Positions 1 through 33,492 of a stretch of DNA of 64,000 nucleotides are shown here, piece by piece. Both the position numbers and the translations under genes were made by a program. The stretch is from Pristionchus mayeri. Taxonomy: Eukaryota > Nematoda > Chromadorea > Rhabditida > Neodiplogasteridae. The DNA lies in assembly GCA_036245805.1 (NCBI GenBank), contig BTRK01000001.1, forward strand, positions 22,947,087 to 23,011,086. Reading direction: 5' to 3'. The notes below the pieces were generated by a model that ran no database searches, was not told where the DNA came from, and saw only the letters and a list, made by a program, of their open reading frames with translations. Position 1 is the stretch's first letter. Each line of letters opens with the position of its first letter.

Positions 1-666
1 CATCCACCAAAGGATAATTTTCGACCTGTACATCACTCCAATAAAAGTTAGGAAAAGTTAGGTCAAGAAATAATAAAAATAAACATAAAACTTTTATGAA
101 CTATTTCTTTTCAGTATGCGTTTGAGAGAAAATTGTCACCAAGGCCTATCAAGGATTTTGCTTTTCATATTTTTTATCGCGTATACACACTTCTTCTTTC
201 ATATTCTGCATTTAAAAATCGCTTGAAAGAGAAAATATTTTTAGTTTGATGCGAAAAATCGTTTTTCAATCGCACGCTTTTTAAACGTTGTCCAATCATC
301 TTGATCAAAAGAGAAAAATTACTGGAAATATTTTTCGCACATTTTGAGCCCAATGCCAACTCAACTTATCTGGGAGCCGATACAAAATAGCCACGAGCAA
401 AACAGGAAAAATCCTAAAAGCCAACTCTGACACGAATAACCTATATTTTTCGGAATCAAGAGCATTTGCGATTGGCTTCAATACCAGTCCCCGGGATGGC
501 ATACCCTTGAACAAGGCTTTTGTAGTAATATAGCAGCGGTTACAATAACTAACCGTGTTCGAACTTCCATAGGGTCCGTTCGGGATCGAGCGAGGAAGTT
601 GTCTTCTGGTCACCGTATTCGAAACTCAAATGGATGATTTATTCTCTGTTTCCTATTCCTACTCAC
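1..666. other. No gene recognised; 3' flank or intron of the left-hand gene
   Basis: AT-rich DNA. A 102-codon minus-strand frame at 305-613 has no recognisable motif and no splice context, so I do not call it. Because a minus-strand exon lies just to the right (667-766) and ends in a splice donor, this stretch is most likely intron of that gene or contains its next exons in a form I cannot recognise. Confidence 0.4.
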
Positions 667-766
667 GATTCAGTCGCGGCTGCATAGGTCGTTCAGTCGA
701 CTGCAGCGGCTGCTGCACAGTCGAGTGCGGCTTGTGAGGCGTCTGCACCATTGCAGCAACGGCCAT
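667..766 (-). CDS. Single coding exon of a gene running off the left edge (unknown product)
   Basis: Read on the minus strand, a TTTCCAG acceptor is followed immediately by ATG and 33 open codons. The predicted peptide starts MAVAAMVQTPHKPHSTVQQP and is rich in Gln, Pro and His. A strong GTGAGT donor follows after one extra base, so the reading continues further left. An acceptor abutting the ATG fits either trans-splicing of a spliced leader to a first coding exon or an ordinary internal exon. The product is not recognisable; a low-complexity N-terminus of a regulatory protein is a guess. The exon boundaries are supported by splice signals only. Confidence 0.5.
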
Positions 767-1386
767 CTGGAAAGCAAAAGAATAAAGGAGTGTATGGACT
801 GAATAATCTCACTGAAAAAAATTAAACATCAACTATAGAAAAAAAACGACTAACAAAGGACGTTTACGGAAATAAAATAGAAATCGGTGTATCCCAAAAA
901 AACTAGAGAAATATGGTAATTACAACGAAAATAAAGACTAAATTTACTTAATAGACTCTATTCCAAAGCCTTGCGGATCAAAGACAAAGCGAGCGAAAGC
1001 GAGCGAGTTGAGGGCCGTGACTGACGATCGTCATGACGAAAGACAAACACAATTATTTTAAAGCATAAATCACAATTTAAATAATAGGATTTGCTTAATA
1101 GCGTTACGAAAGATTTTAATAGTTAGCTCGCTCGAAATGGCGATTAGAAATTGTTTAATAAGCTTGTATAAACCAAGAAAACGAAACTTCGAAAGGAAAC
1201 ATGAGAGAACATAAAAAAATCAATCAATTGCAGGAGTTTTCCGCTCTGGGTGAATCTACAGAAGCGGTAAATTTAAAAATCGTTGCCTTCAATTCCATGG
1301 AATTCCAATAATTGAAAAATCGATTTTATTGTATTTTCCGTGTTTTTTTTCCATATAGTATGTTCATCGAAGTTTTCATTTAGGTG
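767..1386. other. Intergenic or 5' intron region, no gene seen
   Basis: AT-rich sequence between the minus-strand exon and the plus-strand four-TM gene. It probably holds both 5' regions if the left gene starts at 766. A good acceptor (TTTCATTTAG) ends at 1384, three bases before the ATG of the right-hand gene. That position would suit a trans-splice site or the end of a 5'UTR intron. Confidence 0.4.
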
Positions 1387-3035
1387 ATGGTAAGAGGTGG
1401 CTGCAATGTGATAGCCACAAATCGATCGAATATGAACAGTCCTTGTTCCTCTCCGTCCAATCTCTCGGCGAGGACGATTCGTCGTGTCGTGCACACTCAC
1501 AAGTGCTTGCACATCGAGATTGGCGTGAGTTATTGATTGACTGGAATTCCTTCGCGAAATTAGATTTCATTCTTCTCAGGATATCCTAGTAATAGTGAGC
1601 ATTCTGGGCGTATTCGGCAATGCTTCCCATCTCGGAGCAAGCGACTCAGTCAATGCAGTTAGTTCCCCTTCTTTAATCGATACCCTCATTAGGTCCTCTT
1701 CCTCTAATCTATATTCAAATTAGTCATTCTCCAATCAATACTCCTATTCTCTCCAGCCCCTCGTCTGGGGTCTTCTGAATGCAGCGTCCGCGGGATTCGC
1801 TGTCGTTGGCGGTCTTCGTAGGAATCCAGTCATGCTCATTCCCTACATGGTTACTCTCGTCAGTTTCATTTATTTATTCATTGATGATGATGGTAATCTG
1901 GATGGAGGGAGGAGAGACAAATGTTTATCTTATCTGCTCATGTCCTGTATTCTGCAGGTGATAGATACGGCGACAGCTTCGGCTGCTCTCGTTCGTTGTC
2001 TCTATTGGTTACTGTCGAATGCGAACAACGGCATTGAGGAAGATCTATATCCAGGTCTGTGCATTACCATTCTTTTCTACCCCTTTGTAATAGTTATGTG
2101 AACTATAGATTTTTATGTGAGTTCATATTCAATGAATGGCTCTGGGAACATAAGTGCTCACACCACTTGGAAAACTCAGAGAGTTCTCCTTCTCCCCAAT
2201 TCACTTGGAATTCGGCTGGTCGTCTCTTTGTCGTCATTATCATCAATTTCATTTTCTACTACGTATGTCATTCAGCCAGAGGAGTATTCACAAATGAGCG
2301 GGTAATTTTATATTTTTGGTATTTTATTGTTAATGCTGTTTTGAGTGTCGAAAGGAGTGTTGTGTTCTCGCTCTTCCCTATCGATCTCCCCAAATCTCGA
2401 ATCGATCCAAATCCTCCAGATGCGATTCTTTCGATTCTGCTTACGAAACAGTGAGTGATGGTTATCACAACAGATAGGTACCCTCAGCCTCTTTCAGATT
2501 GGCAGTGTGAGTATGCAAGTTCCTATTCGATTCCGTATGGATCAGCCCCCTCCTTATCGAGTGAGAAGAGAGAGTGGCAACTCAGATAAGGTTACGGTAG
2601 GTGTGAAGTACTATAAGTAGTAAATATGAATTTATGGCAGGAGAAACGGAAATCTTCTCTGGCCATCGTCCCTGTATCGACCAAGTGTCGTCTGTCTTCT
2701 CTCCGACTTCCTTCAGTTACGGAGTCCCAGAACGAACTCTACCAGAATACGGTAAGTATCTGAATATATATTCCGATAAGAACAATGATGACTACAGTGG
2801 CACGGAACTACCGTACCCGCGGGCAGGTCTCCCTCTTATCACAGCAATGATTCTATCTTCAATGAACCAGTGAGTGATCTTCTACCGTATCCATCCATCC
2901 GTATCACTCCATTCCTCTCTGTATCCATCTCAGACTCCTCGTCATTCTTATCCCATCGCTCGTCAAGGCTGCAGACACATCTCAATCACTGAATCGAACA
3001 ATGCGTTATATGCCAATGCATCGAGTCTCATGTGA
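1387..3035 (+). CDS. Four-TM membrane protein with cytoplasmic PPPY tail
   Basis: Nine exons join in phase: 1387-1524, 1580-1657, 1757-1858, 1958-2054, 2180-2301, 2498-2596, 2641-2751, 2798-2869, 2934-3035. They give about 290 residues. The N-terminus is Ser/Asn-rich and ends in a Cys/His stretch (HTHKCLHIEIG). Four hydrophobic segments follow: DILVIVSILGVFG, the segment around LLNAASAGFAVVGGL, the one around TATASAALVRCLYWLL, and LFVVIIINFIFYYVC. The long tail carries MDQPPPYRVRRE, a PPxY motif of the kind bound by Nedd4-family WW domains, and then Ser/Thr-rich sequence to the stop. The topology and the Cys-containing start recall LAPTM/DUF7027-like nematode proteins, but I cannot name the family. 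An AATAAA-like signal lies near 3136. A related layout is seen in the gene at 43.5-45.9 kb. Confidence 0.7.
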
Positions 3036-3617
3036 TACTCCGGTTTGTTCACTTATCGATAGTATCTTGTATACTTTTTAATACTCTTCATTTTTCGAAA
3101 TTTTTAATAATTTTGCATAATGTTGTGTAAATAGTAATAAAGCTATTATACTGTATCAAACTAGTAAGTATACAAATAATAATTTCGTGCAACTACTTAT
3201 TGAAAGTCCTTGTATGGCGATTGAATTGCAAGAATAGTTTATCGATTGTGAGTACATAATCGATATATCGAAGGGAAAGCATTGCTAATACCATCCGACT
3301 AGAAAAGGTTTGTGAACGATTTGATCCGTCTTCACCACTGGTTTTCAACAAGTAAATCGGACATGGGAGGGATTTAATGGGAATGAGCATGGAGAACCCG
3401 GTGGAAAAGAATATGAGAGGGAGGAGGGGAAGATGATCGAGAGACAAGATTAGGGAAGGAACAATTGACGAAAGACTAAATTGAATAATTAGAAACATCT
3501 TTGACTAATGGAAAGCACTGAGAAGAATCACAGCAATGATAAGAAAATGGGAAATCACAGATAATGAGTGGGGGGAAACAGGTTAATTATAGTATAGTTA
3601 ATTAACTAAGATTGAAA
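3036..3617. other. Convergent 3' intergenic region
   Basis: This is the space between the stop of the four-TM gene (+) and the stop of unc-2 (-). The part near 3060-3185 is AT-rich and should contain the polyadenylation signals of the plus-strand gene. A 101-codon minus-strand frame (3193-3498) is Leu/Ser-rich, lacks motifs and lies downstream of the unc-2 stop, so it is probably unc-2 3'UTR. Confidence 0.45.
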
Positions 3618-26750
<23,133 letters not shown>

Positions 26751-29134
26751 CTGCAAAGAGAGAGAAAACATCATTATGCCTATATATATGTAATAAACAG
26801 CCTAAAGGAAGTAGAACGGTTTTCGAAAGTATAGGAATGCGGAAGAAGAGAAGAGGAAGATACGAGACGATAGTCATATTGAATTTGGCCATGAGCTCTC
26901 TTTTTCAAGGATCTCGTCACTGAATAGTGAATTATTGATGTGGGAGTGGACGGTATACCGAGAGATACGACGGATTACAATACTACTTCTCATACTTGGA
27001 TACAAAACTTTATTTTCGAAACTAAATTAGGAATATTGAATGAATGCCATTGAATGCAGAGGCTGTATCATCCAACCTCGGAATGTTGGATGAGGCAAGG
27101 GAGGGAGCAAATTACTGTGACTGTATTTTGAGAGTGAGACGTCACGCCTATTTCCGAAGCTCTTCTCTTCTATCTCATCCTCTCATCTTGCCATTCTAAT
27201 TGGGATCGACACGCCTAATCATAACAAGAGAAGTTGGAAAGAAGAGAAATACAGGAGAGAAGAAAGAGAAGGAGAGAACGGACGGACGAAGGACATCGAA
27301 TGAGAGATTATCGTGTTAGGAGATCGAAGAAGAAAACGAATGAGGCACTAATAATATCTTTAGACTCACTTGATGTGGAGTTAAAATGTGATTATCAGGA
27401 GAGGAGTGAAGAAGGAGAGAGAGAAGGACGAAGTACGGAGGGAATTCAAGTGAGAAGAGGAGAATTGCAACAAGAGAAGAGGAATATCTAATGAAGAACA
27501 GATGAGTGGACAGTGAAGGAGAGAAGAAGAGGAATGAGAGAGAATGATCAGAATGGAGTGGGGAAGAAGTTGAAATGGAGTGGCGAAGTGAGAAGTGAGA
27601 CTCCCCTCTACTCTCAATTACGAATCCATCACATGACGACAGATGCAAAATGGAGAATGAAAATGAAAAGAAAGTTGAGTGAGATGAGGGATGGAGTTGG
27701 AACGGGGAGTAAATGACCACCCTGCTGAGAGAATGAATGAGGACTACAGAGAGAAGGGAGAAGCGAGTAAGAGAGAGAATGGGAATGGTGCAATGAAAAC
27801 AGAAGAATAAATAAGAAGCGGGGAAGGGAAGGAAGGAACGCTATCTGATCTCTCCAATCCGAGAATAATCATTTGAAAGGTTTCCCCCATTTTTTTCTAA
27901 TGATGGGGAGGGGTTGATTGGTTGCTATGAAATGTATGGAAGGGCGGAATACTGCACTTGAGAGGAGTCAAGAGACGAGAAGGGAGGATTCATTCAGGGT
28001 TCGATTCCATTCGAGAGAAGGGGTCACCACAATGAGAATGCATATACATTCAATTCTCCCTCTTATTCTTCTCAAGAATTCCAACGAGAACAACGAAAGT
28101 TTGAGAGGAAGAAACGAGATGAGAACGGAAGGAATGGAGAGGACTCATCACCCAGGTATTCTTTCCTTCCACTTCTCCTCTTCCTCCTCTGTTAGTCTGG
28201 TGGCACACTCGGTTGAGTATATCTCTCAATTGGGTAAGAGATCCAAAAATCCACTTAGGAGGAGAATTCCTTCGACTCCAGAAAGAAAAGAGAGACGAGG
28301 AGAGAAGGAGAATGAACTGGAACTGAGATCTATCAAGAGAATGAATTATGGACGATTATGAAGATGGAGTTTCTCCTCCATTATTGTTGGGGGGATGACT
28401 GGAGTGAGGATAGTGAAGAGGAGGGGATGAGAGGGGGGAAGTAGTCCTCGCTGTCCCATCCCATAAAACACGAGACTCATAGCAACGAAATCAATGTGTG
28501 AGATGAGATTGAGAGAAGGGAAAGGATGAGCAGAGTAATGAGTGAATGAGAAGAGGATGGAGGAAGAGGAGGAGGTACTCCTTCTCTTCCTCGAGAGAAG
28601 GAGATGATCTACCTCTGATGGAGGAGAGAAGAGGACTGTAGGATAGAAGAAGGTAACTGCCTCTCCAAACAGGAAAGAAGGGACGGAATGAGAGAAGAGA
28701 GGAGATTGGTGGAAGGGAAGGTGAACTGAACAGAAGAGAGGAATAAAGTTTGGAAGTGAGAAAGCCCGTCTCTTCTGTGTAGAGGAGACTGTGGAGGAGA
28801 ACAAAGGAAGGAGGATAAGGAGAAGGGACGAGGAATCGGACAAATACCAAAATAGAGAACTAGAGGGGATATACCTCGGACGGATTGAAATGAGTGAGGA
28901 GTACATAGAAAGAGAGAGACTAGCATTGTAAGAAGTGTCCATATGATGGGAGTGCGATAGATTGAATGCGAATGGAAGGCGAACGAGGGAAGGAATCGAT
29001 TGAGAGTCTCCCTCCCGATCGTCCATTCACCCCTCGTGACGTCCCCTTCTCCTTCTCTCGTCATTCTCTACTGCAACCATCTGTCCCCTCTGATCATTCT
29101 CAGAAAGGACATATGAAAGGGGTAAAAATAGTAC
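26751..29134 (-). other. Purine-rich interval without a recognised gene (probable unc-2 5' intron)
   Basis: The + strand is strongly GA-rich, so the minus strand reads Ser/Leu/Phe in all three frames. The 226-codon minus frame at 28346-29026 is a product of this bias. A short minus block near 28875-28990 (YRTPIIWTLLTMLVSLFLC, followed by a GTATAT donor) could be a signal or TM segment, but it does not join anything in phase. I see no RNA gene here. Confidence 0.4.
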
Positions 29135-29147
29135 CTGATATCTGCAT
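29135..29147 (-). other. unc-2: Possible unc-2 first coding exon (alternative start to 29369)
   Basis: ATG CAG ATA TCA G followed by a GTACTA donor would splice in phase onto the block at 26750, giving an N-terminus MQISDEDMVVGRAF. The same frame stays open upstream to another ATG at 29369, giving a longer start that contains MSRTSLEEPKRGRDEDGK. Which ATG is used, or whether either belongs to unc-2, cannot be settled from sequence alone. Confidence 0.3.
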
Positions 29148-29393
29148 GATGAGAGGAGAGGAGAGGGAAGGATGAGACTGTTGCCTCTTGAATGGAAGAA
29201 GAAGGAGAAGATCAGGAGAGACATCGAATTGCTCTCCATTCTTCATCCTCATAATCACCCTTCGCAACGGAGTCTTCCCATCCTCGTCTCTTCCTCTTTT
29301 CGGCTCTTCTAAAGATGTTCTACTCATTCTCGATTGTTCCTTCGGCATTTCGTGGAATGGAGGAAACAATGCAGGTGCAGTCTTGTCTACTCC

Positions 29394-30899
29394 ATGTATA
29401 CAAGAGGGAGCAGGTTATTGATATATCGACTAGTATATATTAAGACTCTTTAGTAATATTCATTCGTCAGAGCAGTTCTCCATCAGTTCCCCTTCTGCAG
29501 GAGATTCGGGGAAGAGAAGGAGTCAATTCAGCTGTCCTTCTCTCATTCTGCACTCACTTCTCAACTCATGGAGTGCGCACTCTTCTACTACCAGGTATCA
29601 TCACACTATTCTCAATTATAGTTCGCAATCTAATATCGTATGAACATCAATCCACGTCGTGATTCCTTGAGGTGATGGGCTGTCCTCTTCTTTCTCTTCC
29701 CTTGATCTACCTGCTCGTCCGATTGAAATGGAGTCGTCTCACTGAGCACTCGAATACTTTCTATCACTTCTTCGTTTGGATGGGTGAGAATTGTCTTTCA
29801 TTCAGGAATAAGAGACTTCCTTGCAGAGATTCTATCCATTGCCTTCATCTTCCTCAATGCCATTCGAGCAGTGATCGAAGGAGCTTCCCTCGGAGATCTA
29901 CAGTGTAACCTCCTTTCATTCCTTTCTGAGATACGCCAGGAGTTCTTCTAAGTATTTGTCCAGATCAGATTGCGGTGGAAGTGAACTGGTTCTCCTTGCA
30001 GACGTGGACACTCTCCTCCTCTACTTCGTCCATCTCCTCTCCATCTCTTCCTCCTCCATCGTCCCTCTCCTCTCTGCTTCTGCAGTGCCGAAGACTCCGA
30101 GAGTGAGTCTTCCTCCATTCTCCGTCCCTTCACTTTCCACTCTTCCAGGTGTGGGATGAGTTGTTCTTCCGTTCTCTTCTGATTCTCTCCCTTCTCCTTC
30201 CTTCTATCGTTTATCTCCCTGTTCTCATCATGGCCAAGGATGAATCCCTATCGAGAATTGATTTCAGTAATATCGAATTTGTGAGTAATCAGAATCTCTT
30301 TCCTATCGATTCTTCTATTGTAGATATCTCGTCTCCTCTGCCTTCTCTTCTCTTCTCTCATCTCTCTCTCCTCCATTCCTTCCATCCTCATCGGGGTCGT
30401 TCGTGTTGAATGGGCGGGTGAATCGAAGGTCCATTCCCTCCTCTTCTTCCCTCCTCACTCTCCCCTTTTCAGTCTCTCCTTCGGGAGCGTAACTGTGTGA
30501 TCGTAGGAGGGGCAGCTGCTATCGCTCATGTGCTCACCAATGCTTTCCAGGTTGATACTCACTCTCCCCCCCCCTCCCCTTTCTCTCCCCTTTGACGTCC
30601 CACTGGCGTCACTACTTCGTGCTAATGCCCCTAAGACATAATTCATTCGTGCCATTTTCAGGCGGCGGAAATGTATGCGTACACTATGAATGATTCCGGT
30701 TTATCGATAGGATTGGAAGAATCGGTAAGAGCCTCTCTCTGCCCTTCGATTGATCTCCTTTCCTCTTCAGTCCTCCTTCATCTTCCATTCCTTCGTTCTC
30801 TTCCTTCCTTCGATCCTTCTCGTTCTTCTTATTCCCTCGATCAGAGATTCATTGATGGGAAGAGTGAAGACTGCTAGGAGACTATCACTCCTTCCTTGA
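29394..30899 (+). CDS. Seven-TM chemoreceptor-like GPCR
   Basis: Exons 29501-29594, 29672-29783, 29827-29902, 29964-30102, 30149-30280, 30473-30550, 30662-30724 and 30771-30899 keep one reading frame through every junction. A short first exon from ATG 29394 (MYTRGS) also fits in phase. The total is about 280 residues. Hydrophobic segments include GCPLLSLPLIYLLVRL, EILSIAFIFLNAIRAVIEG, DTLLLYFVHLLSISSSSIV, FFRSLLILSLLLPSIVYLPV, CVIVGGAAAIAHVL and FHSFVLFLPSILLVLLIPSI. The last is followed by a basic tail (RDSLMGRVKTARR), the usual ending of nematode serpentine receptors. TM1 is not clear, so the true start may lie upstream. The subfamily is not identified. It diverges head to head from the proposed unc-2 start. 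Confidence 0.7.
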
Positions 30900-31396
30900 T
30901 TCCAACGAAACGAACGATCAGTCTTTTCGAACTCACACTCAAGCTCTGCTTATTCGCAAATTTTGTATAAACAATCATAATAATATTATTAGAAAATTTA
31001 TACTATCGCGGTTCAAACAATATTTCTCACTATCGTGTAGCGCCAACAGCAGCTGTGAATGGTTAACCGTTTATGAAAGATTGCAATTGAGAATGAGATG
31101 TAGTTATGTAACTGAGATTCGTCTCCCTCCTTCTCCTCTTCATCTCCTCGTGCATAGAGTGAGGAAATACCGTGCACATCCCCTCTCGTCGTTCTCCCCT
31201 CGCAAATATCGACAGGAACAACCAGACTGGATGACTTCGTCCTGAGAAAGGAACTCTTCGAAGGAAACTTTACGAAGCATCGCTAGAGGGGCCTAATGTT
31301 TCTCTTTAATCCCTTCTACGTCACACTGCAGCTGCATAACAGCAGTAACATTCTACAATCTCTGTTCCCCAATTCCTGACCAGTATGCAACTGCTG
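30900..31396. other. Convergent intergenic region, no gene seen
   Basis: This is the 3' flank of the receptor gene (+) and of the secreted-repeat gene (-). The stretch 30960-31020 is AT-rich. No ORF, tRNA or obvious repeat stands out. Confidence 0.5.
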
Positions 31397-32560
31397 TCAT
31401 TGTCTGGATGGGACTTCCCATCTATCAGAGGATTGAGCATCCTGCAGCCAAGAGAAGCACGACGAGGAATCGGAAGACGACGGGACTGAAGAGGAGGAAG
31501 ATCGAGGGAGGAGGAGAGTGACTCACCTTCTCACGTTGATTGGAGAGAGAGGAGGGTCTAGTGGATGAGATCCACCAGGGAAGAGCAGTCGAGTACTCCC
31601 ATCTATTCCACCATTCAGAGAGAGCAGAGAAGAGTTCTCACCTCGGTTGTTGGGTGGTGGAAGTCATCCATCGAGACTGAGGAGTAGTAGAAGATTCCCA
31701 CCTGCAGACTATTCTGATTCCCTTATCATTGATCACCCCTCACGATGGTTTCTGAGTGGTAGTTGTCTCCCACCACGGTCGATCTGTCGTTTCCCACCTA
31801 GAATACGGTATTGGAGAAGGTTCTTCCCATTGAGTACCATGGTCGTTGAGTAGTGGTAGTCTCCCACCAGGGACGAGCAGTCCTCGTTGTCGTCTCCCTC
31901 AACGATAACGTCATCCAGATATTGGAGAAAGGACGAAGACATCGATGCAAATCATCTGGATGTTCTCACCACGGCCTCTCAGTTGTTGTCAGTGGCCTCT
32001 TCGTGGTTCTCTCTTCTCCCGCCCACTCTGGATCGGGATATTCCGTGTCTGGAGTTTGCGGAATGAGAGTGAACACCTCTCGCATCGGACTGCAATGCAC
32101 TGTGGATATTCAACATCTGGGCAATCGATGCATCCACTTACAGTACTTCATCACTGGAAGGAGGAGAAGGCGTCTCGGGACGCCAGTCTGATGAGACACT
32201 CAAGCAATTCACAATCTTGAGAGAATAGTGAGGAACGAACCTTTGAGTGGATAGAGTGACCTCTCTCTGCTCAGAATCATCATAAGAAGAACCAGTACTC
32301 CTCTGTCTATCGTAATCGGTCTTCGTGATATCCGGCGCATTATCCGGGTAATAGTATCCAGAAAGCTGTTTCTGAAAATACGATCTTGTGATGAGATAAA
32401 TAAAAAAATCACACCTCATCTTCAGTTGTACTTCCATCATTGACTCCATAGCTCCGTCGAATTACTGTAATTGTCGTGGAGGGATAAGACGATTATGGTA
32501 CTCACCTCGTGAATCGACGAATGTTATTAGAAGGAAGATGAGACTCCACGAAGAGACCAT
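31397..32560 (-). CDS. Secreted protein with exon-encoded W-E-T-T / P-W-W repeats
   Basis: A signal peptide (MVSSWSLIFLLITFVDSR, start 32560) is followed by an acidic Tyr/Ser/Asp region (SGYYYPDNAPDITKTDYD). A Pro-rich linker (RPETPSPPSSDE, then TPDTEYPDPEWAGEERTTK) leads to a run of small exons, each coding one repeat. Examples are RTARPWWETTTTQRP, WWETTDRPWWETTTTQKP, WESSTTPQSRWMTSTTQQP and WEYSTALPWWISSTRP. Nearly all repeat-exon junctions fall at the Trp codon (TG|G or equivalent), so the repeats have the same phase and can multiply by exon duplication. Thr-rich blocks suggest O-glycosylation; Trp-x-x-Trp spacing could allow C-mannosylation. The last exon is uncertain: one phase ends ...SDRWEVPSRQ at 31397, and another frame has a hydrophobic tail (PVVFRFLVVLLLAAGCSIL) like a GPI signal. 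I do not recognise the family. Confidence 0.65.
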
Positions 32561-32652
32561 TCCACCTACAAAATAGCAGACCCGAGTGAACTCCTCCTCA
32601 TTCACCTTTCTACCTTCTTGGCCACTCCCCTTCTCCCCCCCTCTTTGCCTGT

Positions 32653-33117
32653 CTAAATCTCTCCAACTTCCACACTCTCTCTACTGAATGCAGTTCCAAA
32701 GGCGGAATGGACAGCCAATTTTCGTGACTCACTACTAAACTCCCCTGGATTACACTCATCCTGCACTTTCACGATACTTTCATCCCACAGATCCGTTAAA
32801 CTGGGCAAGATCTTCAAAAATAATACGGAACAGCAAACCATGGAGCAAAAAATAGGTATCTCAATGTGACCGTTATGAAGTAGTCTACGACATCTGCCTA
32901 ATTTGACCAAATCTCAATTGAATTATCATCGTTTTGAGCTAAGATTCTTTTGAACGATCTTTAATTCTCTGGGCAATGGCTGAACTGCTAGATGTTCGAG
33001 TCCTTCCATCCCCCTCCTTTTCTCTTTTTGTCTCATCTCTCCCAATGACTCCACATTCGTCATAATGACAGTTCGTACTCCACTTTGCTTACTTTTCACT
33101 GTCAGGAAGTGGGCCAT
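32653..33117 (-). other. Two adjacent unassigned minus-strand ORFs
   Basis: ORF 32926-33117 begins MAHFLTVKSKQSGVRTVIMT and contains GLEHLAVQPLPRELKI. ORF 32653-32910 contains PIFCSMVCCSVLFLKILP and ends SRESVEVGEI. Their composition is more protein-like than neighbouring frames, with no single-residue bias. They lie between the secreted-repeat gene and TMEM70 on the same strand. I see no convincing splice pair joining them and recognise neither. They could be a small gene, a 5' part of a longer product, or a decayed element. Confidence 0.25.
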
Positions 33118-33492
33118 TTAAGATGCCTTCCCGCTATTAGTGGAAAGAGAAGGGAAGAAAAGACCACCCGGGGAGGGCACTGCCAAAGGAATCACCCAGG
33201 AGTAGAAGATCATTCGAGAAGAAGATTCCAGACGGACTAGCTAATTCGAAATTGAAAAGTTCAACCAGATAAGGATCGAAAGCCATCTCAGTCTGAGAGA
33301 GAACAACTAGTAAAGTAGAACGATTTTATTAGCGATAACGAGGATTCGAACCGAGAAAGGTCATTCGGGAGAGGAGCAATTGGATATTTTGGAATTTCCT
33401 AAAGGAACAAACATGAACGTCATCAACAACCAATGAATAACAATGAAAGCTCTATGCTATAAATCTATCCTAAGGGAGAGATCATTGAGAGG

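Noticed and set aside
305..613. 102-codon minus ORF at the left edge
   Set aside because: There is no recognisable motif, start context or splice partner.
28346..29026. 226-codon minus-strand ORF, the longest in the window
   Set aside because: It lies in GA-rich DNA where all three minus frames are open and Ser/Leu/Phe-rich. It has no motif and no splice context, so it is a composition artefact.
33320..33400. tRNA-like T-arm (GGTTCGAATCC) on the minus strand
   Set aside because: The flanking bases do not form a T-stem or an acceptor stem, and no A-box is present at the right distance.
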